Made by a program: the position numbers and the translations under genes
Shown: positions 1-8,200 of the stretch, in pieces
Position numbering within the stretch: position 1 is the stretch's first letter
Layout of the letters: each line of letters opens with the position of its first letter
NCBI GenBank assembly: GCA_003134685.1
Contig: PLCA01000007.1
Location: 54,173-118,172, forward strand
Direction: 5' to 3'
DNA length: 64,000 nucleotides
DNA from: Gemmatimonadota bacterium
GTDB lineage: Bacteria; Gemmatimonadota; Gemmatimonadetes; Gemmatimonadales; Gemmatimonadaceae
Notes under the pieces: generated by a model
Database searches by the model: none
Told to the model about the DNA's origin: nothing
What the model saw: the letters and a program-made list of their open reading frames with translations, nothing else

Positions 1-1900
1 CGACCGCGGAGTTCGCCACTCCCACCGGGAACAGCTCGGGATACATCTCCATCGTGAACACGGTGCTGTAGCCGCCGTAGCTCGTGCCGATGATCGCTAC
101 CCGTTTTGAATCGACATACGTCTGCTTCGCCAGGTATCGCGCGGTTTCCGCGAAGTCGAGCGCCTCGTATTTGCCGAGGTGCTTGTAGACGACCTTCATG
201 AACGCACTGCCGTAGTTGTTGGTCCCGCGGTTGTTGGCGCCTACGACGATGTAGCCTTCCTGCGCCAACCACTGCGTCCAGCCGCTTGTTGCGAACGAAT
301 CGTAAACCTGCTGCGAGCCCGGTCCTCCGTAGATGTCGAAGATGACGGGGTAGCGCTTGCTGGGATCGAACGGAATCGGCTTGACGATGCTGCCGTCGAC
401 GTGAGCGCCGTCGGACGTCGTGAACGAAAAGATCTCGGCGGGAGAGTAAGCGTGGGTCTCGAGCCACTTCGTCACCGCCGCGTTGTTCTCGATCGTGCGC
501 AGCTTCTGGCCCGAAGCCGCCCAGAGCTCCACCTGAGTCGGCTGCTTGAGCGAGGAATAGCGATCGAGGAAAAACGTCGCCGTCGGCGACATGTTGATCC
601 GATGATTCCCTTCCGCCGTCGTGATTCGCCGCTGATCAGTGCCGTCGAATCGAATCGAGTACAGCTGGCGTTGGAGCGGAGACGCTTCGGTCGACGTGTA
701 GTAGACCGTCTGCTTCTTCGCGTCACTCCCCTCGACGCGCGTCACGCTCCAGTTTCCGTGAGTCACCTGGTTGATCAGCTTTCCGGAATAGTCGTAACGG
801 TAGAGATGCTGGAATCCGTCGCGATCGGAGAGCCAGAAAAACTCGTGCGAATCCGACGGGAACGTCATCATGTCGTCGACGCCCGCGTAGAAGTCGTAAA
901 CATCAAGCCAGGTCTTCGATGTCTCGGTCATCACCTGACGGCGCCCGCCGGTTTTCACATCGAAGAAGAAGAGCTTCATCACGTTCTGCTGGCGGTTGAG
1001 CGTGATAACCGCCAGCGTGTCCGGCCTGCTCGTCCAGTAGATCCGTGGAACGTAGAACTCGCCCTTCTCGCCCGTATCGAGCCACGTATTCTGGCCGGTG
1101 GAGACGTTGACCACGCCGATGCGCACCGTCGCATTCGAATCGCCGACCTGCGGAATGTGCAGCTTCTCCCACTCCTGATGCAGGCCTGAGTAGTCGGAGA
1201 TCTGGATCTCGGGTTCCGCGGAATCGTTCAGCTGCCAGTAGGCGATGTAACGGCTCTCGGGCGACCACTTCCATGCCTGCGCGAGCCCGTACTCCTCCTC
1301 GTACACCCAATCGAAGTGGCCGTCGTAGATGTGCTCCGCCGCATCGTGTGTCAGGCGCTTCTCCTGGTGCGTCGAGAGATCGGTGACGTACATGTCGCCG
1401 TCGCGCTCGAAGCCGAGCATGGCGCCATTCGGAGAGAGCTCACCCGTTCTCGCACCCTTGGTAGCGAGCTGCATGCTGCGGTCGGCAAGCGAGTAGATGT
1501 AGAAGTCGGAGATCCCCGACCGGCGGTAGATCGGCTGGAAGTTCGACTGAAAGACGAGGTGCTTCGAGTCCTGCGCCCACTCGAACCCGTCGTAGCTGAA
1601 CGGCTTATTCGTTCCGGGAAACGTGACGCCGGTGGTGGCGAAGAGAACCGTGTCTCGGCCGGTGGCGGGGTCGTAGGCACGAATGACCGGCGTGCCGGTG
1701 CGCGCATCGCGATCCGTGTAGGAGAAACGCATTCCCCCTTCTATCCAGTTCACGCCCCGCGGGCCCTGGCGGCCGCTGAGGATCGCGCCTGCCTGCATCG
1801 CCTCGTCCATGTTCGCGAACCGTTGCTTCTCCTGGCCGCCGGCGACAAGGGGTAGACAAATGACGAGCCCGACAAAGTAGAGCCTGGAAAGTTTTTTCAT
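1..1900 (-). CDS. S9-family serine peptidase (dipeptidyl peptidase IV-like), 3' end cut off by the window
   Basis: Begins at the ATG ending at 1900 and runs off the left edge, giving 633 residues; full-length relatives have roughly 700-750, so only the last part of the catalytic domain (Asp and His of the triad) is missing. The N-terminus is a signal peptide (residues 1 to about 22), so the enzyme is exported. The long middle part is a DPP-IV-type beta-propeller (for example DWVYEEEYGLAQAWKWSPES). The C-terminal part is an alpha/beta hydrolase with FDIYGGPGSQ and the nucleophile motif GTSYGGY, Ser about residue 607. Expected activity is removal of N-terminal dipeptides or cleavage of short, proline-containing peptides. 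The propeller and nucleophile are seen directly; substrate preference is inference. It lies first in a run of minus-strand exported peptidase genes. Confidence 0.93.
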   Translation of the reverse strand, partial: MKKLSRLYFVGLVICLPLVAGGQEKQRFANMDEAMQAGAILSGRQGPRGVNWIEGGMRFSYTDRDARTGTPVIRAYDPATGRDTVLFATTGVTFPGTNKPFSYDGFEWAQDSKHLVFQSNFQPIYRRSGISDFYIYSLADRSMQLATKGARTGELSPNGAMLGFERDGDMYVTDLSTHQEKRLTHDAAEHIYDGHFDWVYEEEYGLAQAWKWSPESRYIAYWQLNDSAEPEIQISDYSGLHQEWEKLHIPQVGDSNATVRIGVVNVSTGQNTWLDTGEKGEFYVPRIYWTSRPDTLAVITLNRQQNVMKLFFFDVKTGGRRQVMTETSKTWLDVYDFYAGVDDMMTFPSDSHEFFWLSDRDGFQHLYRYDYSGKLINQVTHGNWSVTRVEGSDAKKQTVYYTSTEASPLQRQLYSIRFDGTDQRRITTAEGNHRINMSPTATFFLDRYSSLKQPTQVELWAASGQKLRTIENNAAVTKWLETHAYSPAEIFSFTTSDGAHVDGSIVKPIPFDPSKRYPVIFDIYGGPGSQQVYDSFATSGWTQWLAQEGYIVVGANNRGTNNYGSAFMKVVYKHLGKYEALDFAETARYLAKQTYVDSKRVAIIGTSYGGYSTVFTMEMYPELFPVGVANSAV

Positions 1901-1948
1901 TCTCGCGTTATTGAGGAGGGGGAGGAAGCGGTCAATCGCAGCGGATGC

Positions 1949-2149
1949 TCACGCGCTCCGCTTGTTGCGAGGGTCAGCCCGCTGCTCATCGCATTTCCGG
2001 CACGTGACGACGCCCCGGAACGTACAGATGATGCAGATGAACGTCCCGCAGTTCTCGCAGGGATAACCTTCCGACGCGCGCTCCTCGTTGCTGCAGGACC
2101 GGCAAGTCATCGCGTCGCGTTCGCGCAGGATCTGGCGGGTTTGGGCCAT
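1949..2149 (-). CDS. Small zinc-ribbon protein
   Basis: A 66-residue protein read from the ATG ending at 2149 (MAQTRQILRERDAMTCRSC). A longer in-frame reading to 2239 exists, but its extra N-terminus is Arg/Ser-rich and unconvincing. After a short helix it has four Cys pairs or near-pairs (CRSC, CENC, CIIC, CRKC), the pattern of one or two structural zinc-binding ribbons. No catalytic motif is visible. It sits 48 nt upstream of the S9 peptidase on the same strand. Function is unknown; zinc binding is inferred from the cysteine spacing. Confidence 0.6.
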   Translation of the reverse strand: MAQTRQILRERDAMTCRSCSNEERASEGYPCENCGTFICIICTFRGVVTCRKCDEQRADPRNKRSA

Positions 2150-2207
2150 CTTGCTCGCGGGCCTGGTTGAGGGAGATCGGAGAGCGCTCCGAGGGGCTGA
2201 ATCTATA

Positions 2208-2552
2208 TCACGGCGCACATTTGACAACGCGCTTCGCACTCTGAAGCCACGTGGTCAGCCGGTCAGGCCCCGCCTCATTCCACCCCTTCGGCACTGGGGC
2301 GAGGCGCCTCTTCTCCCCCTCGCCCTCAAAACAGAGCCAGCCGCTGCTGTATTCGCTCGCGACTTCCACAGTTCGGTGGAATGGATTCCTGCGCCGCTCC
2401 GGGGTGCGCCGCCGGTCCGAATAGCCCGGAAAATCGTCGGCCCCGCCGCCCGCCGCGCGTCGGTCAACCTTTCGTCTTTCCGCGGCGGCTGGGGTCACCA
2501 GCCAGACTTCCCACCGCTTCCCCGCAGGGTCAATAAAGGTCCGATAACTCAC
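2208..2552 (-). CDS. Conserved-looking hypothetical protein, 114 aa
   Basis: Starts at a GTG (ending at 2552) preceded by a strong ribosome-binding site (GGGAGG about 7 nt upstream), which supports it as a real gene. Residues 1-20 (SYRTFIDPAGKRWEVWLV) and a C-terminal block with GWLCFEGEGEKRRLAPVP look like two strands or motifs of one compact fold. They are separated by an Arg-rich, probably disordered stretch (residues 25-58). No signal peptide or membrane segment. I do not recognise the family. The tail (GW, L..WL..AKRV) could be a small-ligand or interaction domain, but no function can be assigned. Confidence 0.55.
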   Translation of the reverse strand: MSYRTFIDPAGKRWEVWLVTPAAAERRKVDRRAAGGGADDFPGYSDRRRTPERRRNPFHRTVEVASEYSSGWLCFEGEGEKRRLAPVPKGWNEAGPDRLTTWLQSAKRVVKCAP

Positions 2553-2694
2553 TGCGTTTCCTCCCGCCGGCTACGCACGGATGTCCGCGCTAACGAGCTA
2601 TTAGTTTAGCAGGGCGGGTGCCAAAAAACGCTTGATTCCCTCTTTGATGGCGATTGTTTTTCGGCGGAAACGTATGTGTTCGTCGGCGCGATGC

Positions 2695-5600
2695 TCACCG
2701 TTGATCGAGTTTTCTCCCGGTATCCAGCCGATCGAAGTTGAGAAGCGCGTTGAACACCAGGAAATAGCTGCCGATCGTTTCGCCGCGGTACATGGGATTG
2801 TTGGCGAAGAGAATCACGTGTCCCTTTGCCAGTGGGACGTCCACGACCGCTGGCCGTTGAGCGACATCGGTGCCGTCGAGAAGGCCCGATGCCAGCAGCT
2901 CGCGTTGGTCGGAGAACCGAAGAATCACGCGCGGCCTGAGCGCTGGCGGAATGACCGCGAGCGGATTGCGCAGCTGTTCGTCAGTCACCGGTGCCGCCTG
3001 CCATGGCTCAACTGGTCTTCGCCGCGCAACGTCATTCCGCGGATCGAGCGGTAACCGCCCTTGCGGCGCGTCCACATCGTCCGCCGTCCCCCGGCCAGTC
3101 GGTCGTGCCGTCGCCGAGTCGGAAAATCTCCCGCCGCGAGTGCCCAGGACGTTTGTCACGCTGAAGCTCCCGCCGTCATCGCTGTAAAGGGCGAGGCTGT
3201 CGCGGATGCCGTACGCGAGCGGGCTCGCATCATCCACCACTTTGCTCCGCAAGAGACTTCCGACGACGTGCAGCCGTCCAGCCTCGTTGAGCGACACGCC
3301 ACTGGCAAGTCCAAACGTGACCGCCATCTCGGCGGTGTTCTCGACCGTCACCAGCACGCCGCCGTTTTTCACGAAGGTGCTGAGATTGTCGACTCCCCTG
3401 AGCCCCAGTCCCGGGCGAATGTCATCGGTCTGGTCGATCCCCATATTGGGCGTGAGGTCGGTTTTCTTCCACGGCATCGGGTTTCGCCACATCGGCAGCC
3501 CGGCTACGATCTGCTGCGGGCTGCCTCCGCCAGGTGGAAAGATGATCACGTCGTATTTCGCGTTGAGATTCGGATCCGCGGCCGCATTCTGAACGTTGAT
3601 GTACGAGTAAGGAATGTGGAGGAAGTCGAACGCCTGCCTCCACCATCCCTCGGTCTGGGTGCTGATCCAGGTGTGCATGATGGCGACGCGCGGCGCCCGC
3701 GCCGGGTGCATGGGAACCGACGGAGCAGCATCGAGAGCATAGACCTTGAGTCCCAGGTCGCGCGCGGCTTTGTCCAGATCGCCCGAAGAGATGCGACGGA
3801 CGATGAACGACCCGCGCCCAAACTTCTGCCCTGCTGCTTCGAACGGTTGCTCGGCTATCTGAAAATCGGCGTCCTTGATTCTGTAGCGAAGAGTCGCCAA
3901 TGCGATGTCGGCGTTGTGATTGATGGCGAAGACAGAACCGCTCCCGACGACGCCGCCGGGAGCTTTGATCTCGCCGGTCACTGATTCCATTGGCACAGCC
4001 AGAACCTTGGGATCCGTCACGCGGACGGAGCGCACGGCAAAATTCTCCGGAAAGGTCCACCCGGTGTCGTCATACGGAGTGCGCTGCGGATCGGTCGGGC
4101 TCCAGTATTGATAATCGAGCAGCGCGTCCGCGATTCTCGAGTACGGCTGGTCCATGCGGATGATGTAGCTCCCCGCTGGAAACTGACGCAGCTCAGTGCG
4201 CTGCACCGAGAGCGGCAGAGTGTCGAAGGGAGTGATCGCCGGTTTGATCGTGTCCGCTCGCGCGCTGTCCGTTCGCGGCCGAGGTGCGACCCGCGCGCTG
4301 TCTGCAACTCGCGGACGGTCGGCGGCCCTCGTGGTGTCGGTGCGCTTGACGCTGTCCGCCGGACGATCTCCACCAGAGGTCGCGGCACTCGGCGGCGTTC
4401 GCGGCCGCGGTACTGGAACAATCGCACTGAACGGTGCCGTCGCGCGCGAGATCTCGACGTGCTGCTTCTGAAGAATCCGGAGCAACTCCGCCTGCGCGCC
4501 CGGCCGCCTGTCGTCGGCCGGCAAGATGTACGCGGCCGGACCTTCCACTCGCGCCTTGAGAATCGATCTCTTGCTCTTCTCCCAGAAGTTCTCGAGGAAC
4601 TGCTGGCGGTTGTTGGCGAAATAGCTGAGCGAGACAAGCAAGCCGGTCTCTTCGTAATTGTTGTTGTTGCGGAGCGACCATTTCACTTTGGGGAGCGGCG
4701 GACTCTGCCGGTACCAAGTGCGCGACGTCTCTGTAGGCGACAGCGTGCGCTCGACCGTTTCGGCCGTTCCTCCGTTTCCGAACGTCTCGTAAAGGCGGCT
4801 GATTCCGTTGTGGGTGGCGGCCATGAACATGAGATAGCCAGGCGACCAGGTATCGAAGTTTCCGTGCGTGAAGACGCCCGGCATTCCCAGTCGCGTCATC
4901 TCCTGGACGTTGTTCCAGCCGATCATCTGCCATTCGTTCGTGAGCAGCGGATCGAGCCAGGCGTTGTACGGACCATCGCCGACCGTGTTGTCGTAGAGGT
5001 ATGGAACCGACTCGTGCAGGTCGTGCAGTACTTGGGCCTTCCAGTCGAGATAAGTGTTCATGACGTTCTCGGACAGCTTAAGCGTCATTGCCATCGCGTC
5101 GCGATTGTTGTCGTGCCCGACGTAGTGCCCCCAGTAGATAAGCGGCGGAGCAGTCTCGCCCGGATGCGCCATTCGCCAGCGGAAGAGATCCACCTGCCGG
5201 TCGCGCCCATCCACCTCGACGATGGGAGTGATGAGCGTGATCAGATGATCGCGGATGTTCTTGATGTAGGGGCTCTCATCCACAGCCAGTCGGTACGCGA
5301 GCTCCATCAGCGCCGTGGGCGCCCCCGATTCCGGAGAGTGAATCGTGCCCGTGATGTAGTAGACGGGCGTCGTCTGCGTGACGATTCGCGCGGCCTCAGC
5401 ATCGTCCATGTTGATCGAGCGCGGATCGGCGAGCTTCGCAAGATTCGCCTTGTTTCGTTCGAGATTCGCGAACAGCGATTCCGATGCGACCGCGACGGCG
5501 ATCATCTCGCGTCCCTCTTCGGTCGTCCCGATCGAATACACCCTCACGCGCGGACTCGCCTTGGCGAGCATGCGCATATAGGTGTAGACCTCTTTCGAGT

Positions 5601-5907
5601 AGGGAAGATTATTGCGCGCGCCGGCGATGTCGCCCAGCACTGCCTTGGGTGTCGGCACCGTCGCCGATGCCGGCAGATAGTCTACGAGTGGTGAGAGGAA
5701 GAACGACTCAGTCGTATACTCGCGGATTTTTCGCGTGTACTCCTCGTCGATCGGCTGATTCGGATCGCGGCCAGGGCGCGTGGCGGAAGGCGGAAGACCC
5801 GGCGAGTTGATCGGCGTGGCGTCCGCTGCCTGCGCGTGCAGCCGCGCGGCACCGGCCGCTATGAAAAACGAGAAGAAGAATGCGAGTTTGCGTACTGACG
5901 GTCTCAT
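2695..5907 (-). CDS. Exported M14-type zinc carboxypeptidase-like protein, 1070 aa
   Basis: The ATG ending at 5907 is preceded by a GAGG motif and followed by a clear signal peptide (MRPSVRKLAFFFSFFIAAGA...HAQ), so it is favoured over the TTG two codons upstream. The catalytic region carries the M14 zinc motif HxxE in GTIHSPESG (His about 190, Glu about 193) and a later HDLHES (His about 298), a plausible third ligand. Residues about 500-560 form a low-complexity linker rich in Arg, Asp, Thr and Pro. The C-terminal half (IMHTWISTQTEGWW...) resembles the glutamine-amidotransferase-like or beta-sandwich parts of long secreted M14 relatives. Expected role: hydrolysis of C-terminal residues of peptides outside the cytoplasm. 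Family assignment is good; substrate is unknown. Confidence 0.9.
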   Translation of the reverse strand: MRPSVRKLAFFFSFFIAAGAARLHAQAADATPINSPGLPPSATRPGRDPNQPIDEEYTRKIREYTTESFFLSPLVDYLPASATVPTPKAVLGDIAGARNNLPYSKEVYTYMRMLAKASPRVRVYSIGTTEEGREMIAVAVASESLFANLERNKANLAKLADPRSINMDDAEAARIVTQTTPVYYITGTIHSPESGAPTALMELAYRLAVDESPYIKNIRDHLITLITPIVEVDGRDRQVDLFRWRMAHPGETAPPLIYWGHYVGHDNNRDAMAMTLKLSENVMNTYLDWKAQVLHDLHESVPYLYDNTVGDGPYNAWLDPLLTNEWQMIGWNNVQEMTRLGMPGVFTHGNFDTWSPGYLMFMAATHNGISRLYETFGNGGTAETVERTLSPTETSRTWYRQSPPLPKVKWSLRNNNNYEETGLLVSLSYFANNRQQFLENFWEKSKRSILKARVEGPAAYILPADDRRPGAQAELLRILQKQHVEISRATAPFSAIVPVPRPRTPPSAATSGGDRPADSVKRTDTTRAADRPRVADSARVAPRPRTDSARADTIKPAITPFDTLPLSVQRTELRQFPAGSYIIRMDQPYSRIADALLDYQYWSPTDPQRTPYDDTGWTFPENFAVRSVRVTDPKVLAVPMESVTGEIKAPGGVVGSGSVFAINHNADIALATLRYRIKDADFQIAEQPFEAAGQKFGRGSFIVRRISSGDLDKAARDLGLKVYALDAAPSVPMHPARAPRVAIMHTWISTQTEGWWRQAFDFLHIPYSYINVQNAAADPNLNAKYDVIIFPPGGGSPQQIVAGLPMWRNPMPWKKTDLTPNMGIDQTDDIRPGLGLRGVDNLSTFVKNGGVLVTVENTAEMAVTFGLASGVSLNEAGRLHVVGSLLRSKVVDDASPLAYGIRDSLALYSDDGGSFSVTNVLGTRGGRFSDSATARPTGRGTADDVDAPQGRLPLDPRNDVARRRPVEPWQAAPVTDEQLRNPLAVIPPALRPRVILRFSDQRELLASGLLDGTDVAQRPAVVDVPLAKGHVILFANNPMYRGETIGSYFLVFNALLNFDRLDTGRKLDQR

Positions 5908-6005
5908 TTCCAAGCCTCGGTAACGATCATCGGGTTGTTCTCATTCGACCATGGAGGTCGGGACCCGAAGCTAGTCCGCGGAAATGGCTGGAGCAACACG
6001 GTGGC

Positions 6006-6031
6006 GCGAGGGCGCGCACGAGCGCCCTCGC
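6006..6031 (-). terminator. Strong GC hairpin after the propeller gene
   Basis: Perfect 10-bp inverted repeat (GCGAGGGCGC / GCGCCCTCGC) with a 6-nt loop, 11 nt downstream of the minus-strand stop at 6043. There is no T tract on the minus-strand side, so it is at best an imperfect terminator or an mRNA 3'-end stabiliser. Confidence 0.4.
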
Positions 6032-6042
6032 CTACTGCGCCG

Positions 6043-7023
6043 TCACTTGAGCTCGATCTTGCCGATGCGGCCGGTGCCGCTCAACGCGAGCCAGATGCGG
6101 CCACGTGTGCTGTCGACTGAGACATTCCGAACGATCGACCCAGGCGTCGGAATCCTGATCGTCTCCGTTTTACCCGTCTTTCGATCGAACGCGACGATGG
6201 TACCGGAACGTGCTTCGTCGTAGAAGATCCGTCCGTCGGGGGCAATCGCGATCCCGTAGGGCGCGGAGCTTGTTCCGCCGGGCGAGAGCCATTCCTTGAA
6301 CGCGCCGTTCTTCGGATTGTAGGAGCCGAGGTAGCCGCGCGCGAAATCGCTGTACCACACCATGCCGGACTCGTCGACGACGAGGCGTCGTGGACGCGCG
6401 CCGCCGTCGGGCAGAGTGATTTCGCGAAGTGCTCCAGTCTCGCCGTCGATCCGCCCCAGTTTGTTCGTTCCAAACATCGCAACCCAAATCGAGCCGTCGG
6501 GAGCGTTGACCATCCCATACGGAAGCGCGCGGCTCGTCGGCACCGTCCACACCTTGGCCTGGCGCGTTCGCGGGTCGAACCGGCCGTACATGTTGCTCTG
6601 TTGAACCGTGAACCAGACAACTCCTTTGCGAATGAGCGGAGTGTGCGGGTCACGGGCGGCGGCCGGTAGCGAATACTCCTCGATGTGCCCGGTTTTTGGA
6701 TCGAGGCGACCGAGCTTGGCGATCCGTTGCGCCGTGTACCAGACGCCTCCGTCCGGAGCGACGACAATGCCGTGCGGTCCCGACTCGGGCGTCGGCGTCG
6801 CATAGTCGGTGATCTTTCCGGTCGCAGGATCGAGTCGCCCGATGAAACTGTTCTGCTGGTCCGTGTACCAGACGATTCCGTCAGCACCGACGGCAGGATC
6901 GTGCGGGAATGCCTGGCTGCGCGGAATCTGATACTCGACGACGGCGAGCGGCGACGCGACAGCGCCGATCAAGCCGAGCGCGGGCAGCAGTTTAGCCAGG
7001 CTGCGAGTATTGCGGAAAATCAT
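6043..7023 (-). CDS. Exported beta-propeller protein of the virginiamycin B lyase-like family
   Basis: The start at 7023 is fixed by a GGAGGG ribosome-binding site 4 nt upstream; a more upstream in-frame start at 7068 lacks one. 326 residues. The N-terminus (MIFRNTRSLAKLLPALGLIGAVA) is a signal peptide. The rest is built from repeated blades with GxxWYT, GRLDPxTG and APDG.xWxA signatures, six to seven in all, typical of Vgb/streptogramin-lyase-like and SMP-30/NHL-type propellers. Genuine Vgb linearises streptogramin antibiotics, but most members of this family are uncharacterised, so antibiotic resistance should not be assumed. It is located between an exported peptidase and an exported unknown. 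Confidence 0.85.
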   Translation of the reverse strand: MIFRNTRSLAKLLPALGLIGAVASPLAVVEYQIPRSQAFPHDPAVGADGIVWYTDQQNSFIGRLDPATGKITDYATPTPESGPHGIVVAPDGGVWYTAQRIAKLGRLDPKTGHIEEYSLPAAARDPHTPLIRKGVVWFTVQQSNMYGRFDPRTRQAKVWTVPTSRALPYGMVNAPDGSIWVAMFGTNKLGRIDGETGALREITLPDGGARPRRLVVDESGMVWYSDFARGYLGSYNPKNGAFKEWLSPGGTSSAPYGIAIAPDGRIFYDEARSGTIVAFDRKTGKTETIRIPTPGSIVRNVSVDSTRGRIWLALSGTGRIGKIELK

Positions 7024-7189
7024 CTTACCCTCCAGCAAATGCGTTCCCAAATTGATGCACGAACGCACTTCGGTTCGCCAGCATCTCTGAATGATGACGC
7101 GTTGGAGAAGTCTCCCGGCAACAATAAGCGCCCTAGTTCAGCTACGAGACCAGGGTTTGACCCTGCCATGATGAGTATCCCGCTTATCG

Positions 7190-7777
7190 TCAGCTGCATT
7201 GTAGCGTCAGCATGGGTCCCGGCACACAGGTAAAGTGCCGGATATTCGTCGATGTCGAACGAAGCAGACAGAGCGGTTGGCGACGCCACGTCAGGCGCAC
7301 TACTACTACTCCACTGCTGTCCTGAAGCAGTCGGATGGGACCTTTCCACCAAAGTTGATATCCGACTGTAGAATCGGTACGCTGGACCAGAAACCGGATA
7401 TCGAAGCCACCTTCGATCTCCGGAGGCGATGGCTTCCCATAGAGCGTGTCGCGGCGCACTACGTGATTCGCGATCATCAGCCAGACAGAGTCGGCGCCCA
7501 GCTCCGGAGGAATCGTTGCACCAGGCGCCGAGTGGAGTGTGATTTCGGCCCAAAGCACACGGAACTTACGACTCTCCGGTGGCGGGTCGGGGTCGTCAGG
7601 CAAGTAGTAAGGTCTAACTTCGATATTCGCGGCGACGCTGATCGCAACGCCGCCAACCGTGGCCCGCTTAGCAGCGGCGAGGAGATCCCTCCGCGACGGC
7701 GAAGCCGGAGCGGACTGGGCCCTCAAGCTGCACGCTGAGGCGCAGAAGAGTAGTACGACAAAGAGAATGCTTCGCAT
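7190..7777 (-). CDS. Exported hypothetical protein, 195 aa
   Basis: ATG ending at 7777; the N-terminus MRSILFVVLLFCASACSLRAQ is a signal peptide, with a Cys at 16 and a conventional AQ cleavage site at 21, so lipoprotein or soluble secretion are both possible. The middle is rich in Pro and beta-strand sequence (RPYYLPDDPDPPPESRKFRV) and ends WWKGPIRLLQDSSGVVVVRLTW. The last 25 residues, including several Cys, look irregular and may mark an eroded C-terminus. No family recognised. It is followed by a 166-base spacer (7024-7189) in which I see nothing. Confidence 0.55.
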   Translation of the reverse strand: MRSILFVVLLFCASACSLRAQSAPASPSRRDLLAAAKRATVGGVAISVAANIEVRPYYLPDDPDPPPESRKFRVLWAEITLHSAPGATIPPELGADSVWLMIANHVVRRDTLYGKPSPPEIEGGFDIRFLVQRTDSTVGYQLWWKGPIRLLQDSSGVVVVRLTWRRQPLCLLRSTSTNIRHFTCVPGPMLTLQCS

Positions 7778-7993
7778 GAAATACGGAGCGTGTGTGACGG
7801 GCTAACGTCTAGGTTCAACCTGTAAGCACACTACCTCATTGCGGCGAAGTCGTAATGAACTTTTCGGGTCTGGCGATAACGCGGATTGCGAGAGTCTACC
7901 TGAAATGCTGCCTAGTACTGCGTACACATACTTTCGTCGCACACTCAAAGGGTTGAAGAAGTGTATGTGGGAGAATAGCTTGCGAAGCTCTCT

Positions 7994-8082
7994 GGAGAGA
8001 TGGCCGAGAGGCTGAAGGCACCGGTTTGCTAAACCGGCATACGTGGAAACGCGTATCGAGGGTTCGAATCCCTCTCTCTCCG
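7994..8082 (+). tRNA. tRNA-Ser (anticodon GCT)
   Basis: Complete class II tRNA cloverleaf. Acceptor stem GGAGAGA pairs perfectly with TCTCTCC, discriminator G at 8082. The anticodon stem CCGGT/ACCGG encloses TTGCTAA with anticodon GCT at 8028-8030, reading AGC/AGU serine codons. There is a long variable arm (about 8038-8057) and a T arm GAGGG-TTCGAAT-CCCTC. CCA is not encoded. The 216 bases upstream (7778-7993) hold no gene; I see no convincing promoter there. Confidence 0.97.
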
Positions 8083-8086
8083 CTCG

Positions 8087-8119
8087 GCGGGTCCGCGCAT
8101 CCAGTGTGGGCCCGCTTTT
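8087..8119 (+). terminator. Rho-independent terminator after tRNA-Ser and upstream of gltX
   Basis: GCGGGTCC (8087-8094) pairs with GGGCCCGC (8108-8115) through 8 bp including one G-T pair, with a 13-nt loop, followed by TTTT. It starts 4 nt after the tRNA. Because gltX begins only about 50 nt later, it would also act as an attenuator if gltX is co-transcribed with the tRNA. Confidence 0.6.
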
Positions 8120-8130
8120 CATTCTCGAGT

Positions 8131-8200
8131 CGCTGATGACAACAGGCACCAGACCCAGATCGAATCGCTGATGACAACGGGAACTAGACCACGGCTCCGC
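8131..8200 (+). repeat. 35-bp degenerate tandem duplication at the gltX start
   Basis: Copy 1 is 8131-8165 and copy 2 is 8166-8200. The first 13 bases (CGCTGATGACAAC) match exactly; the next dozen match with three substitutions and the rest has diverged. The duplication carries the start codon and first seven codons of gltX. Confidence 0.75.
8136..8171 (+). CDS. Leader ORF (11 codons) overlapping the gltX start
   Basis: ATG at 8136 opens an 11-residue ORF, MTTGTRPRSNR, whose TGA (8169-8171) overlaps the gltX ATG (8171) as TGATG. Its first seven residues are identical to the GltX N-terminus because 8131-8155 is a degenerate copy of 8166-8190. The offset is 35 nt, which is not a multiple of three, so the copy runs into a stop. 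Neither start has a good Shine-Dalgarno motif, so gltX translation may depend on termination of this leader. Expression is inferred, not shown. Confidence 0.4.
   Translation: MTTGTRPRSNR

Noticed and set aside
1316..1855. Plus-strand open frames opposite the S9 peptidase
   Set aside because: The minus-strand frame is continuous from 1900 to 1 with signal peptide and GTSYGGY; the plus frames are shadows.
4108..5694. Long plus-strand open frame opposite the M14-like peptidase
   Set aside because: Arg/Val-rich product without motifs; the minus strand encodes a convincing exported enzyme. Explained by GC-rich codon bias.
6043..7023. Streptogramin resistance gene
   Set aside because: Family resemblance to Vgb is to the propeller repeats only; the protein is exported and the catalytic residues were not verified.
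7955..7985. Promoter for tRNA-Ser (TTGAAG about 40 nt upstream)
   Set aside because: No acceptable -10 at 16-18 nt spacing.
8083..8170. T-box or other riboswitch before gltX
   Set aside because: Too short, no T-box sequence or stem I; only a terminator and a duplicated start are visible.
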